DNA of 64,000 nucleotides from Rhizobium cauense. Lineage in GTDB: Bacteria > Pseudomonadota > Alphaproteobacteria > Rhizobiales > Rhizobiaceae. Location: the NCBI RefSeq assembly GCF_019511525.1, contig NZ_JAEUAT010000001.1, positions 434,001-498,000 of the forward strand. The letters run 5' to 3'. The number at the start of each line of letters is the position of its first letter. Within the stretch, counting starts at the first letter, position 1. This document shows positions 1 to 9,490 of the stretch, in pieces. The notes under the pieces were generated by a model. It was not told the origin of the DNA. It searched no databases and saw only the letters and a list, made by a program, of their open reading frames with translations. The position numbers and the translations under genes were made by a program.

Positions 1-438
1 CGCGTGCATCTTGCGGGTCTCGGTCTCGCGCGGTTCGAGGAAGCGGAGCGGTTCCGGGATCGGAACCTGGTAGACGAGCACCTGGTTGTCGCCGAGCTTT
101 TCTTCCGGGATGCGGTGCCGGGTCTGGATGATCGTCGCATCCTTGGTATGGGTGGTGACGGCGACATTGGCGACCTTCTGGAAGAAGGCGCGGATCGAGA
201 CGGCGTTGGTCGTGTCGTCGGCACCCTGGTCGATGACCTTCAGCACGTCATCCGGGCCGATGATCGAGGCCGTGACCTGCACACCGCCGGTTCCCCAGCC
301 GTATGGCATCGGCATTTCGCGGGAGGCGAAAGGCACCTGATAGCCGGGGATGGCGATCGCCTTCAGGATCGCGCGGCGGATCATGCGCTTCGTCTGTTCG
401 TCGAGGTAAGCGAAATTGTAGCTGGCTAGGTCGGTCAT
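1..438 (-). CDS. phnJ: PhnJ, C-P lyase catalytic subunit (N-terminal part, runs off the window)
   Basis: Alpha-D-ribose 1-methylphosphonate 5-phosphate C-P lyase, the radical-SAM subunit of the C-P lyase core that breaks the carbon-phosphorus bond of alkylphosphonates. About 146 residues are visible, starting MTDLASYNFAYLDEQTKR, with the conserved stretch GYQVPFASREMPMPYGWGTG. The cysteine cluster for the Fe-S centre lies beyond the window edge and cannot be checked. The ATG (complement of 436-438) overlaps the phnI stop as ATGA, so the two are translationally coupled. phnK, phnL and later genes presumably continue leftwards outside the window. Confidence 0.93.
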   Translation of the reverse strand, partial: MTDLASYNFAYLDEQTKRMIRRAILKAIAIPGYQVPFASREMPMPYGWGTGGVQVTASIIGPDDVLKVIDQGADDTTNAVSIRAFFQKVANVAVTTHTKDATIIQTRHRIPEEKLGDNQVLVYQVPIPEPLRFLEPRETETRKMHA

Positions 439-1544
439 TCCGCAGCCTCCTTCATAGTATCGTCGCCGCCGATGCGGTTCGCTTCGAATTCGTTGCGCAT
501 GCGGCGGACCAGATCGAGTTCTGCCTGGAAGTCGACGTAGTGCGGCAGCTTCAGGTGCTCGACGAAGCCGGTCGACTGGACGTTATCGGCATGCGAGATG
601 ACGAATTCCTCGTCCTGCGCCGGCGCGGTGATGTCCTCGCCGAGTTCTTCGGCGCGCAGCGCACGGTCAACGAGCGACATCGACATTGCCTTGCGTTCGC
701 TCTGGCCGAACACCAGGCCGTAGCCGCGGGTGAACTGCGGCGGCGCCTTGGACGAACCCTTGAACTGGTTGACCATCTGGCATTCGGTGACCTGGATAGT
801 GCCGAGCGAGACGGCGAAGCCGAGTTCGGGAACATCGAACTCAACCTCGACCTCACCGATGCGGATTTCGCCAGTGAAGGGATGGTTGCGGCCGTAACCG
901 CGCTGTGTGGAATAGCCGAGCGCCAGCAGGAAACCTTCGTCGCCGCGGGCCAGCGCTTGAAGGCGCAGATCGCGGGTCATCGGGAATTCCATCGGCTCGC
1001 GGGTCAGGTCGCCGATCTCGTGATCCTCCGGCATTTCACCGTCGCCCTCGATCAGGCCTTCCTGCGAGAGGATTTCCGAAACGCGCATGACGCGGCCGGA
1101 TTCGGCATCGCGAAGCGTCGGCTCCTCGACGGCTTCGTCGGTCAGTAGCGACGGGTCGAGGAGGCGATGCGTATAGTCGAAGGTCGGGCCGAGCAGCTGA
1201 CCGCCGGGCAGATCCTTGTAGGTGGCGGAGACGCGGCGCTCGATCTTCATTTTCGCTGTGTCGACCGGCTTGCTATAGCCGAAGCGCGGCAGCGTCGTGC
1301 GATAGGCGCGGAGCAGGAAGATCGCCTCGATCATGTCACCGCGCGATTGGCGGACGGCGAGAGCGGCCAGCGTACGATCGTAGAGCGAGGCTTCAGCCAT
1401 GACGCGGTCGACCGCCAGCGCCAGCTGCGCAACGATCTGGTCGATACCGATAGCCGGCAACGAACGGTCGCCGCGACGGCGATCCGCCAGCAGGCGATGG
1501 GCGTTGGCAATGGCGGCTTCGCCCCCTTTGACAGCAACATACAT
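435..1544 (-). CDS. phnI: PhnI, C-P lyase core complex subunit
   Basis: 369 residues starting MYVAVKGGEAAIANAHRLL, the usual length and N-terminus of PhnI. In the C-P lyase pathway PhnI with PhnG, PhnH and PhnL displaces adenine from ATP with a methylphosphonate, giving alpha-D-ribose 1-methylphosphonate 5-triphosphate. The internal GYGRNHPFTGEIRIGEVEVE block is typical of the family. It lies 3 nt downstream of phnH and overlaps phnJ by 4 nt, so it belongs to the phnGHIJ operon controlled from the 2624-2721 region. Confidence 0.95.
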   Translation of the reverse strand: MYVAVKGGEAAIANAHRLLADRRRGDRSLPAIGIDQIVAQLALAVDRVMAEASLYDRTLAALAVRQSRGDMIEAIFLLRAYRTTLPRFGYSKPVDTAKMKIERRVSATYKDLPGGQLLGPTFDYTHRLLDPSLLTDEAVEEPTLRDAESGRVMRVSEILSQEGLIEGDGEMPEDHEIGDLTREPMEFPMTRDLRLQALARGDEGFLLALGYSTQRGYGRNHPFTGEIRIGEVEVEFDVPELGFAVSLGTIQVTECQMVNQFKGSSKAPPQFTRGYGLVFGQSERKAMSMSLVDRALRAEELGEDITAPAQDEEFVISHADNVQSTGFVEHLKLPHYVDFQAELDLVRRMRNEFEANRIGGDDTMKEAAE

Positions 1545-1547
1545 GGG

Positions 1548-2156
1548 TCACATCTCCGTTGCGGTGATCTTGGTGGTGCGCGGCAGGCAGACAAACCGGC
1601 TGCCCGAGGTCAGCGCGATGTCGATGCCGCGCGGGAAGAGGGCGCGGTTCTCCGTCCAGAGGCGCAGGAAGGTATCGGGCAGGCCGAGCGGCGCGATATC
1701 GGTGACCGTCTTGATACCCGGGCCCATGAGCGCCAGCTTGCGGCCGCTTTCGATATCCGCCAGTTCGATGACCAGTGTCGTCGAACGGTCCGGATATTCC
1801 TGCGTGCCGGCGGCAAAGAGACCGAAGGACGACAGCGGCGTTCCAGCTTCGACGAAGGCGAAGCGCGCTTCGGCCTTCTCCGGCGTGACAGGCGCGCCGG
1901 TGTGGAAGCCGAGCCATTGCGGCACGGCGGATTTTGCGAGCCCCGATGACAGCCAGACGGGCGTGTCATGGTCGCAGAGCGTCAGCGCGATCGCACCTGC
2001 TGCAACGCCGAGGGGGGCCGGCGGCAAAGCATCGGGGGAGACCGTCTGGATCGTGCCCGGACGCGCCATCGCATCCATCATCAGCTTGAACACGCTCTGG
2101 GCGTGGAAGACCGGCTCAGCAAAGCCACCAGTCAGAACTTCCGTCTTGAGGCTCAT
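1548..2156 (-). CDS. phnH: PhnH, C-P lyase core complex subunit
   Basis: 202 residues starting MSLKTEVLTGGFAEPVFHAQ and containing the RPGTIQTV segment near residue 32, both characteristic of PhnH. PhnH is a structural member of the PhnGHIJ core needed for phosphonate activation. The start ATG overlaps the phnG stop as ATGA (2154-2158), indicating coupled translation, and the stop lies 3 nt before phnI. Length and gene order match the standard operon. Confidence 0.94.
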   Translation of the reverse strand: MSLKTEVLTGGFAEPVFHAQSVFKLMMDAMARPGTIQTVSPDALPPAPLGVAAGAIALTLCDHDTPVWLSSGLAKSAVPQWLGFHTGAPVTPEKAEARFAFVEAGTPLSSFGLFAAGTQEYPDRSTTLVIELADIESGRKLALMGPGIKTVTDIAPLGLPDTFLRLWTENRALFPRGIDIALTSGSRFVCLPRTTKITATEM

Positions 2157-2623
2157 CAGTCGTCTCCGCGAACCATGGTGAAGAAATCGACGCGGGTTGC
2201 TGCCGTCTCATCGGCCTTGCGGCGATCGGCATCGGCCACGCGTGCGGCGATCGGCTGCAGAAGCGCCTGCTCGACGAAGGATTGCGTCGCCTGCTCCTGC
2301 CAGAGCGCGTCGAAGATGGCGGAAAGCCTGGCCTTCTCACGATCGGTGCCGAGCGCCTGGGCGTGACCGACGGAGCCCGATGCAAGGCGCACGGTGGCGC
2401 GTGTCACAGTCACTTCACCGAGGTTGAACGGCGCACCGCCGCCGCCCATCCTGCCCCGGACCATGACGAGGCCTGTTTCCGGGCCGCGCACCGGCTGGAC
2501 CACCGGCTTTTCCGCCAGCTTGTCCCATGCCTCGACCAGCTCCTGCCGCTCCGCACGCGCAAGCAGGTCGACGACGCGCTTGCGCCCACCTGCCCCCGGC
2601 TCATTCTTTTCCGCTAAGGTCAT
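2156..2623 (-). CDS. phnG: PhnG, C-P lyase core complex subunit
   Basis: 155 residues from MTLAEKNEPGAGGRKRVVDLLARA. The motif MVRGRMGGGGAPFNLGEVTVTRATVRL is the PhnG signature, and the family is usually about 150 aa. An in-frame ATG 90 nt further upstream would add 30 residues, but it would read through the operator and promoter at 2640-2657, so the start at 2623 is chosen. It is the first gene of the minus-strand phn operon and is divergent from phnF. Confidence 0.93.
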   Translation of the reverse strand: MTLAEKNEPGAGGRKRVVDLLARAERQELVEAWDKLAEKPVVQPVRGPETGLVMVRGRMGGGGAPFNLGEVTVTRATVRLASGSVGHAQALGTDREKARLSAIFDALWQEQATQSFVEQALLQPIAARVADADRRKADETAATRVDFFTMVRGDD

Positions 2624-2639
2624 CGCCACATCCTTTAAA

Positions 2640-2657
2640 TGTCTATTGATATAGACA
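2640..2657. promoter_or_regulatory. Putative PhnF operator (inverted repeat)
   Basis: TGTCTATTGATATAGACA has perfect 7-bp arms (TGTCTAT/ATAGACA) around a 4-nt centre. It sits 17 nt upstream of phnG and 65 nt upstream of phnF, in the only spacer between the phn operon and its divergent GntR regulator. TATAGAC-like half sites are known for PhnF-type HutC regulators. Binding is inferred. Confidence 0.65.
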
Positions 2658-2721
2658 ACTATACAAGATATGGTTACGCTTAAATCGGCGACATGACAAG
2701 CGTATGACATCAAGGGGCAAA

Positions 2722-3453
2722 ATGGCTGGGCAGGTACAAAGACAGACGGGCGTGGCGCTGTGGCGGCAGATCGCCGACCGCATTCGACAGGCGATCAGCG
2801 CCGGCGCCTATGACGAGACCGGCATGGTGCCGCCAGAGACGGTGCTGGCGCTACAGTTCGGTGTCAACAGACATACGGTCAGAAGCGCGATCGCGGCCCT
2901 TGCCCAGGAGGGTATCGTGCGCGCCGTGCAGGGGCGCGGCACGCTGATAGAGCGCAAGGAGCGACTGAATTTCCCGATCACCAGGCGCACGCGGTTTACA
3001 TCAGGGATCGGCGAGCAGGCGCGCGAGATGCGCGCACTGCTGCTTTCCCATTCGGAGGAGAAGGCCGACGCGGACGTGGCGCGCGGGCTGAAGATCCGGC
3101 CGGGCGAGCCCGTCATCCGCATGGAGACGGTGCGCAAGGCCGATGGCCGCCCGGTCTCCTGCGCGACGGCGTGGTTTCCGGCCGCGCGCTTTGGCGGCAT
3201 GCCCGACGCCTACAAGCGGACGGAATCCATCACCAGGGCCTTTGCCGAGCTTGGACTATCAGACTACGTGCGCTCAACCACCGAGATCACCGCCATCCAT
3301 GCCGACGAGGCGGATACCATAGCACTCGAACTGGCGCCCGGCGCGATCCTGCTGATCACCAAAGCTGTCAACACCGACCTCGAGGGCGTGCCGGTGCAAT
3401 ATGCGATCAGCCGGTTTGCTGCAGATCGGGTGCAGTTCACGATCGAGAATTGA
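2722..3453 (+). CDS. phnF: PhnF, GntR/HutC-family phosphonate regulator
   Basis: 243 residues. Residues 1-75 form a GntR winged helix (LWRQIADRIRQAI, VLALQFGVNRHTVRSAIAAL). Residues about 85-243 form a UTRA ligand-binding domain ending VPVQYAISRFAADRVQFTIEN, as in HutC/PhnF proteins. I chose ATG 2722 because AGGGG lies 4 nt before it; the in-frame ATG at 2704 would add six residues and has no clear Shine-Dalgarno. The gene is divergent from phnGHIJ and shares their spacer, so it most likely represses the operon and itself and responds to a phosphonate or phosphate signal. Confidence 0.9.
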   Translation: MAGQVQRQTGVALWRQIADRIRQAISAGAYDETGMVPPETVLALQFGVNRHTVRSAIAALAQEGIVRAVQGRGTLIERKERLNFPITRRTRFTSGIGEQAREMRALLLSHSEEKADADVARGLKIRPGEPVIRMETVRKADGRPVSCATAWFPAARFGGMPDAYKRTESITRAFAELGLSDYVRSTTEITAIHADEADTIALELAPGAILLITKAVNTDLEGVPVQYAISRFAADRVQFTIEN

Positions 3454-3515
3454 ACGGAGGGCGAGCCGTAGCTCCGGACCCGGGAACTTTCCGATCCCAC
3501 CCGGAAGCAACCGAC

Positions 3516-4382
3516 CTATTTTGCTTCCCAGGGAAATCGTCCCGCCCCTGCCCCCGGCTCGAAGTCGGTGGAGATGCTGAGGTCTCGCCATTGCCGATGG
3601 GCTTCTGCCCTGACGGCATCGTTCTGCTCCAAGCCACGAATGGCGTCACTGCCGAGCGGCAGGCGGAGTGGTGGTTCAGCGAGGCCGGCGACATAGAGCA
3701 CTGCGGCAGCAGCTTTCGCCGGATCGCCTGGCTGCTTGCCGTTGTAGTCGCGCTGATAGCGGGCCATCTTGCCGACAGTGTCTTCGTATTCCGGACGCCC
3801 CTCGCGGAGCGTGGTGGAGGCGCCGGCAAAATCGGTCCTGAAGCCGCCCGGCTCGATGATCGTCACTTTGATGCCGAGTGGGCCGACCTCTCTCGCGAGC
3901 ACTTCGGAGAACCCCTCGACGCCCCACTTGGCGGCCGCGTAGGGGCCGCGCCCCGCCGGGCCGATACGGCCGCCGACAGAGGAAAACTGGATGATGTGGC
4001 CGAAACCCTGCTCGCGCATCAGCGGTAGCGCTGCCTTGGTAACGATGATCGTCCCGAACAGGTTGGTTTCGATCTGAGCGCGGAAATCGGCAAGGCTCGT
4101 ATCCTCGATCGATCCGACGTCACCATAACCGGCATTGTTGACGAGCACGTCGAGACGACCGAATGTTTCGACCGCCGCCTTAACCGCTGAAGCAGCCGAT
4201 TGCTCGTCGGTTACGTCAAGAAAGATCGTCAGGACATTCTCGGCGTAGCGCTTCTTGAGATCCTCAAGCTGCGGAAGGTCGCGCGCCGTCGCAACCAACT
4301 TGTGCCCTGCTGCCAGCACCGCTTCCGCAAGCGCCCTGCCGATCCCGCGGGAACTGCCGGTAATCAACCAAACCTGCGACAT
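3516..4382 (-). CDS. Short-chain dehydrogenase/reductase (SDR)
   Basis: 288 residues with a classical SDR fold. The N-terminal TGSSRGIG (residues 8-15) is the nucleotide-binding motif, NNAG follows at about residue 87, a catalytic Ser lies in QFSSVGGRIG and the YAAAK motif supplies Tyr and Lys. It is an NAD(P)H-dependent oxidoreductase; the substrate cannot be read from sequence. It is a single gene, convergent with phnF (63-nt gap) and placed after gpmA. Its own promoter must lie in 4383-4521, where a short TACC-TTAT-GGTA dyad occurs at about 4456-4467. Confidence 0.85.
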   Translation of the reverse strand: MSQVWLITGSSRGIGRALAEAVLAAGHKLVATARDLPQLEDLKKRYAENVLTIFLDVTDEQSAASAVKAAVETFGRLDVLVNNAGYGDVGSIEDTSLADFRAQIETNLFGTIIVTKAALPLMREQGFGHIIQFSSVGGRIGPAGRGPYAAAKWGVEGFSEVLAREVGPLGIKVTIIEPGGFRTDFAGASTTLREGRPEYEDTVGKMARYQRDYNGKQPGDPAKAAAAVLYVAGLAEPPLRLPLGSDAIRGLEQNDAVRAEAHRQWRDLSISTDFEPGAGAGRFPWEAK

Positions 4383-4521
4383 CAGAAACTCCTTGATCCG
4401 TCAGAAGGCCACATAGGGCTTCATCGTGAAAGAAGGCGGCTGATGGGGCTATACATACCTTATGGTAGCTGACCTAGACGATGGTATTCTGGCCGCCGCA
4501 GATGATGCGTCACACAAAGTT

Positions 4522-4558
4522 AAAACGCGCCGCGCCTCCAATGACACGCGGCGCTTTT
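4522..4558 (-). terminator. Intrinsic terminator after gpmA
   Basis: Stem arms GCGCCGCG (4527-4534) and CGCGGCGC (4547-4554) are flanked by an A-run on one side and a T-run on the other, so the structure could act in both directions. It begins only 4 nt beyond the gpmA stop. Confidence 0.75.
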
Positions 4559-4561
4559 CTA

Positions 4562-5197
4562 TCAATGCGCGCCGGACATGTCGCCGAGCACTTCCTTGGA
4601 AGCGACCGTCGAATCGGCGTTGAGCTTGTAGACCATGGGCACGCCAGTCGCGAGGTTGACGCCGAGTATCTGTTCCTTGGTCAGGCGGTCGAGCACCATG
4701 ACCAGCGAGCGCAGCGAGTTGCCGTGGGCGGCGACCAGCACCTTTTCGCCACGCAGGACGCGAGGGAGGATTTCCGTCAGGTAGTAGGGCCAGACGCGGG
4801 CGCCGGTGTCGCGCAGGCTTTCGCCACCCGGAGGCGGAACGTCATAGGAGCGGCGCCAGATATGGACCTGCTCCTCGCCCCACTTGGCGCGGGCGTCGTC
4901 CTTGTTGAGACCGGAGAGATCGCCGTAGTCACGCTCGTTCAGGGCCTGGTCCTTGATCGTCTTAAGGCCTGGCTGGCCGACGTTGTCGAGGATGATCTTC
5001 AGCGTGTCCTGAGCGCGCTTGAGATCGGAGGTGAAGGCGATGTCGAACTTGATGCCATAGTCGGCGAGCGCCTTGCCGCCGGTGTTGGCTTCCTGAATGC
5101 CGAGCTCGGTCAAATCAGGGTTCTTCCAGCCGGTGAAAAGGTTCTTGAGATTCCAGTCGCTCTGGCCGTGGCGAACGAGGACGAGAGTGCCGCTCAT
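4562..5197 (-). CDS. gpmA: 2,3-bisphosphoglycerate-dependent phosphoglycerate mutase
   Basis: Interconverts 3- and 2-phosphoglycerate in glycolysis and gluconeogenesis. 211 residues. The RHGQSDWN motif at residues 9-16 contains the phosphorylated His, [11 protein letters not shown] holds the catalytic Glu, and [10 protein letters not shown] near residue 153 holds the second His. It is shorter than enterobacterial GpmA (about 250 aa), which is usual in alphaproteobacteria. It lies 21 nt downstream of dapB, probably in one transcript, and is closed by a strong hairpin. Confidence 0.95.
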   Translation of the reverse strand: MSGTLVLVRHGQSDWNLKNLFTGWKNPDLTELGIQEANTGGKALADYGIKFDIAFTSDLKRAQDTLKIILDNVGQPGLKTIKDQALNERDYGDLSGLNKDDARAKWGEEQVHIWRRSYDVPPPGGESLRDTGARVWPYYLTEILPRVLRGEKVLVAAHGNSLRSLVMVLDRLTKEQILGVNLATGVPMVYKLNADSTVASKEVLGDMSGAH

Positions 5198-5218
5198 GAA
5201 AAATGCCTCCTGACAATA

Positions 5219-6043
5219 TCAGTGTTGGGAAAGCCCGAGCACGTCGAGCATGGAATAGAGACCTGGTTTCTTGTCGCGCGCCCAAAGGGCGGCCTTGATC
5301 GCGCCACGCGCAAAGATCGAACGATCGCCGGCGCTGTGCGACATGGTCACCATTTCGCCTTCGCCGGCGAAGACAACAGAGTGTTCGCCAATGACCGAGC
5401 CGCCCCGCAAGGTCGCGAAACCGATCGTGCCCGATACGCGCGGGCCGGTGTGGCCGTCGCGGACACGGACCGAATGCGTGGCGAGATCGATGCCGCGCCC
5501 CTTGGCGGCAGCCGCACCGAGAAGCAGGGCGGTACCCGAGGGGGCGTCGACCTTGCGCTTGTGGTGCATTTCGAGAACCTCGATATCCCAATCCGCGGGA
5601 TCAAGGGCGCGCGCAGCCTGCTCGACGAGCACGCTCAGCAGATTGACGCCGAGACCCATATTGCCTGACTTGACGATGCGGGCGTGGCGGGCGGCCGCGG
5701 ATACCTTCGCTTCGTCCTCTACCGAACAGCCTGTCGTGCCGATGATGTGGACGATACGGGCCTGAGCGGCGAGTGCGGCAAATTCGTTGGTCGCGGCCGG
5801 CGTGGTGAAATCCAGAACGCCGTCGGCATGCAGGAAGGCTGCGAGCGGATCGTCGCCGATGATGACGCCGTTCGGACCAAGCCCTGAAATCTCGCCGGCG
5901 TCCTTGCCGACGAAGACCGAACCCGGGCGCGCGACGGCGGCATGCAAGGTGACGCCATCAATCTCGTGAATCAACCGGATGAGCGCCTGCCCCATGCGAC
6001 CTGCTGCACCAACCACCACCAGCTTCATCGCAGCATCGCTCAT
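5219..6043 (-). CDS. dapB: 4-hydroxy-tetrahydrodipicolinate reductase
   Basis: Second committed step of lysine and meso-diaminopimelate synthesis. 274 residues. The NAD(P)-binding GAAGRMGQ lies at residues 12-19, and the signature [13 protein letters not shown] near residue 162 carries the catalytic His and Lys. The start chosen gives [12 protein letters not shown]; a second ATG five codons in is possible. It is followed directly by gpmA, a pairing common in Rhizobiaceae. Confidence 0.96.
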   Translation of the reverse strand: MSDAAMKLVVVGAAGRMGQALIRLIHEIDGVTLHAAVARPGSVFVGKDAGEISGLGPNGVIIGDDPLAAFLHADGVLDFTTPAATNEFAALAAQARIVHIIGTTGCSVEDEAKVSAAARHARIVKSGNMGLGVNLLSVLVEQAARALDPADWDIEVLEMHHKRKVDAPSGTALLLGAAAAKGRGIDLATHSVRVRDGHTGPRVSGTIGFATLRGGSVIGEHSVVFAGEGEMVTMSHSAGDRSIFARGAIKAALWARDKKPGLYSMLDVLGLSQH

Positions 6044-6064
6044 GTCAGTCGATCGTCCTATTCG

Positions 6065-7852
6065 TCAGCGGGCATCGGAGGCGGCAGGCCTCTGCAGATT
6101 GTTGAGGCGAGCGTAGAGACCGTCGCTGCGCTTCGCAAGGCTGTCATGGTTGCCTTCCTCCATGATCCGGCCCTGCTGCATCACGACGATCTTGTCGGCG
6201 CGTACAACGGTCGAAAGACGATGGGCAATAACAACGACGGTGCGGCCAACCATGGCTTCGTCGAGCGCCTTCTGGACCGCCGCTTCGGACTCGGTGTCAA
6301 GTGCCGAGGTCGCTTCGTCGAGAAGCAGGATCGGCGCGTTGCGCACCAGCGCACGGGCGATCGAAAGGCGCTGGCGCTGACCGCCGGAGAGGGTGACGCC
6401 GTTTTCTCCGACCGGCGTGTCGTAGCCTTGAGGCTGCGCCAGGATGAATTCGTGGGCATAGGCCAAGCGTGCGGCGCGCTCGACTTCCTCGTCGGTCGCC
6501 TCCGGGCGGCCATAGCGGATATTGTCGCGGATGGTGCCTTCGAACAGGTACGGCTGTTGCGAGACATAGGCCAGCTGCTCGCGCAACGACTTTTTGGTCA
6601 CAAGCGCAATGTCCTGTCCGTCGATCAGGATCTGTCCGCCCTTCGGATCATAGAAGCGCGGAATGAGCGTGATGATCGTCGACTTTCCAGCGCCGGATGG
6701 TCCGACAAGTGCCGTCGTCTTCCCGCCCTCGGCGACAAAGCTGACGTCACGAAGGACTTCGTCGTCGCCATAGGCAAACGAAACGTTGCGGAACTCGATC
6801 CGGGCATCGGTGACCACAAGCGGCTTGGCACCGCTGACATCGCGCTGGTGCGGCACCATGTCGAGAAACTCGTAGATCATGCGCGCGTTGACAACGGCGC
6901 GCTCCATCTGCACCTGCAGGCGCGCGAGGCGGCGTGCCGGATCGTAGGCCAGCAGCAGGGCCATGACGAACGAGAAAAAGGCACCCGGGGGAATGTTGTA
7001 GTAGATCGTCCGGTAGGCGGCGTAGGCGAGAACACTGGCTACGGCAAGACCGGCGAAGCTTTCCGTGAGCGGCGCCGTCCTCTCGGACAGGCGAGCAATG
7101 CGGTTTGCACGCCGCTCGGCACTCACGACCAGTCTGTCGACCTTCTCCTCCAGCTGGGATTCCATGGTGAAGGCCTTGACGATGGCGATGCCCTGGATGG
7201 TCTCCTGCATCGCGCCGGCGACATGGTTGTTCACATGGATCGCATCCTTGGTCGCCGTGCGAAGCCGCTTCGACACATAGCGCAGGGCGTAAAGAAGCGG
7301 CGGCGCCAGAACGAAAACCGCCAGGCTGAGCAGCGGATCCTGGATAATCATCACCGCAAGCAGGGAGATGAATGTCAGGAGGTCGCGGACGGTCGAGGTG
7401 ATGGTGAGGTTCATCACGTCGCGGATACCGCTGATATTCTGGTTGAGCTGCGAAACGACGTGGGCCGATCGCGTCTGGTTGAAGTAGCCGAGCGACAACT
7501 TCATCAGGTGCGAATAGGCGCGCTGCTGATAGCGCGCAACGATGTTGTTGCCGATCTTGGAGAGGACCACCGCTTGACCATAGCTCGCGAAACCGCGCGC
7601 CACGAAAGCAATGAAGATCGTAAAACAGATCGCCCAGACGATGTCCGCGCGTCGATTCTGGAACGCCTCATTGATCACCGACTTCATGATCCAGGCGGTG
7701 TAGGCCGTCGACAGCGCAACGGTGACGAGGCAGATTATGGCAAAAACGTAGCCCCACAGATGCTCACGGCCGTTTTCCGCAATGATGCGCTTCAAGATGC
7801 CGGTGATGCTGTCGCTCGTTACAGGCTTCTGCTGGGTGTCAGGTGCTTGCAA
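6065..7852 (-). CDS. ABC exporter, fused permease/ATPase (MsbA-like half transporter)
   Basis: 595 residues. An N-terminal membrane domain (residues about 30-320) is followed by one ATPase domain with Walker A GPSGAGKST, signature [14 protein letters not shown], Walker B ILLLDEATSALD and the H-loop IAHRLST. This is the ABCB layout of lipid or drug half-exporters that work as homodimers. The start codon is TTG, supported by AGGAAG 8 nt upstream. A lipid substrate is possible by analogy with MsbA but is not shown. It lies between glk and dapB, both on the same strand. Confidence 0.9.
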   Translation of the reverse strand: MQAPDTQQKPVTSDSITGILKRIIAENGREHLWGYVFAIICLVTVALSTAYTAWIMKSVINEAFQNRRADIVWAICFTIFIAFVARGFASYGQAVVLSKIGNNIVARYQQRAYSHLMKLSLGYFNQTRSAHVVSQLNQNISGIRDVMNLTITSTVRDLLTFISLLAVMIIQDPLLSLAVFVLAPPLLYALRYVSKRLRTATKDAIHVNNHVAGAMQETIQGIAIVKAFTMESQLEEKVDRLVVSAERRANRIARLSERTAPLTESFAGLAVASVLAYAAYRTIYYNIPPGAFFSFVMALLLAYDPARRLARLQVQMERAVVNARMIYEFLDMVPHQRDVSGAKPLVVTDARIEFRNVSFAYGDDEVLRDVSFVAEGGKTTALVGPSGAGKSTIITLIPRFYDPKGGQILIDGQDIALVTKKSLREQLAYVSQQPYLFEGTIRDNIRYGRPEATDEEVERAARLAYAHEFILAQPQGYDTPVGENGVTLSGGQRQRLSIARALVRNAPILLLDEATSALDTESEAAVQKALDEAMVGRTVVVIAHRLSTVVRADKIVVMQQGRIMEEGNHDSLAKRSDGLYARLNNLQRPAASDAR

Positions 7853-7948
7853 AAATCAGTCTTCCTGTGTGTCAGGACACGCGTGTCTTCATGGCTGCGT
7901 GCTCTCGCCCGGCTCTATAAAGAGTTGGCGGTCATTTGACCAGAGCCG

Positions 7949-8980
7949 CTATGCCCGCCAGCGACGGTCGTCCGTCGAGACCCCGAAGCTTGCGGGCTTG
8001 CGGGCATAGGAGGACAGACCCGCCAGCGCGGCAAGCGGATGCGTGACCACGTAAGTCGGGATCGTGGCGAGCAACTCCGAATGCGGCGCCTTGTCCTCGA
8101 AAGCAGCGCGGAACTCGGGTCTCCTTAGCGCCGGAAGGATCTTCTGGGAAATACCGCCAGACAGGAAGACGCCGCCACGCGCCATGAAGATCATCGCCAT
8201 GTCACCCGCAACGCGGCCGAGATAGGTCGTGAACAGGCTGATCGTTTCGACGGCGACCTTATCGGAGCCGGCGAGTGCGTGCGAGGTGATGTCTGCCGGA
8301 TCGGAGTAGACAGGGGCGATGCCATCCGCCGTGCAGATCGCCCGATAGAGGTTGACGATGCCGCGACCGGACAGGATCTGCTCAGCCGAGATGCGCCCTT
8401 CGATCGTTTCGACATGCGGGAAGATTTCGAGATCGCGTTTCGTGCGCGGCCCGAGATCGACGTGGCCGCCTTCGCCCGGAACCGGGATCCAGACGTCACG
8501 CGCATGCAGCAAGCCGCCGACACCGAGGCCGGTGCCTGGCCCGAGAACGACACGGGACGCAACCATGTCCTCATGCGCCGCCGCATCACCAAGGCGCTCG
8601 CGGTTCTCGTCAGACAGGTTGGCAATTGCCAGCGCCTGCGCTTCGAAGTCGTTGACGACAAGGACATCCTCAATGCCGAGGCCATCGATCATCGTCCGCG
8701 GGCGGACCACCCAATCGCAGTTCGTCAGCGGTATTTCATCCGCGCTGATCGGTCCGGCGACGGCCAGGATCGCAGAACGCGGTCGCAAGCTGCTCTTTTC
8801 GAGAATGCAGCTGCGGATCGCCTCGTCGATGGTCTCGAAGTCGGCGGTGCGCACGTTCGGGAAATTAATCTCCTCTGCCGCGGCGTCCGGGATGATCGCA
8901 AAGCGGGCATTCGTGCCGCCGATATCACCGATCAGGATCGGGAAGGGCATTGCGGTGTCGCTGGTATCGAGATGAGACAT
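7949..8980 (-). CDS. glk: Glucokinase
   Basis: ATP-dependent phosphorylation of glucose to glucose 6-phosphate. 343 residues of the bacterial Glk family (not ROK). The phosphate-binding motif [12 protein letters not shown] lies at residues 18-29, [11 protein letters not shown] in the middle, and [17 protein letters not shown] near the C-terminus. The ATG at 8980 adds a short leader; MPFPILIGD eleven codons in is an alternative start. mgsA follows upstream on the same strand with a 36-nt gap, so the two carbon-metabolism genes may be co-transcribed. Confidence 0.94.
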   Translation of the reverse strand: MSHLDTSDTAMPFPILIGDIGGTNARFAIIPDAAAEEINFPNVRTADFETIDEAIRSCILEKSSLRPRSAILAVAGPISADEIPLTNCDWVVRPRTMIDGLGIEDVLVVNDFEAQALAIANLSDENRERLGDAAAHEDMVASRVVLGPGTGLGVGGLLHARDVWIPVPGEGGHVDLGPRTKRDLEIFPHVETIEGRISAEQILSGRGIVNLYRAICTADGIAPVYSDPADITSHALAGSDKVAVETISLFTTYLGRVAGDMAMIFMARGGVFLSGGISQKILPALRRPEFRAAFEDKAPHSELLATIPTYVVTHPLAALAGLSSYARKPASFGVSTDDRRWRA

Positions 8981-9016
8981 GACAGGTTCCGTGCGTGCGC
9001 GCTATTCGAGCGCCGG

Positions 9017-9397
9017 TTACGCGTGAAGGGTGGCGATAAGCTTGTCGGCGGTCGCTTCGTTGAGCGCCATCGGGATATCGTAGACGATTGCAAGGCGCAT
9101 CAAAGCCTTGACATCGACATCATGCGGCATCGGCGTCAGAGGATCGACAAAAAAGATCAGCACGTCGACTTCGCCCGTAGCAATGAGCGCCCCGATCTGC
9201 TGGTCGCCACCGAGCGGACCGCTTTTCAAACGGGTTACGTCGAGGTCCGGAGCGGCTTCGAGCACCCGGCCGCCGGTCGTGCCCGTGGCGACGATCCTCC
9301 AGTTCGCAAATGTCTCGCGGTTGCGGCGGGCAAACTCCGCCATGTCATCCTTCTTCTGGTCATGCGCAATCAATGCAAGGCACTTGCCGCCGGCCAT
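9017..9397 (-). CDS. mgsA: Methylglyoxal synthase
   Basis: Converts dihydroxyacetone phosphate to methylglyoxal and phosphate, a bypass that relieves sugar-phosphate stress. 126 residues from [19 protein letters not shown], with [21 protein letters not shown] (phosphate-binding and catalytic Asp region), FFVDPL and PHDVDVKAL. The start is at 9397 because GGAGG lies 9 nt upstream; an in-frame start at 9424 has no such support. Its place just upstream of glk suggests linked control of hexose phosphate flux. Confidence 0.95.
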   Translation of the reverse strand: MAGGKCLALIAHDQKKDDMAEFARRNRETFANWRIVATGTTGGRVLEAAPDLDVTRLKSGPLGGDQQIGALIATGEVDVLIFFVDPLTPMPHDVDVKALMRLAIVYDIPMALNEATADKLIATLHA

Positions 9398-9490
9398 GAA
9401 AAGGGACCTCCGCCTGAAATTCAATCGATTTGGCTGCTTCTATACGATGCGCCCGCCTTTTGAAAGACCGCCACCAGCGTTGTCAAACCT

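Noticed and set aside
4481-5668. 395-codon plus-strand frame
   Set aside because: Antisense to gpmA and dapB, which carry full catalytic motifs.
5942-7939. 665-codon open frame on the plus strand
   Set aside because: It is antisense to dapB and the ABC exporter, whose motifs are clear. Its translation is Arg/Asp/His-rich with no domain, a common artefact in GC-rich DNA.
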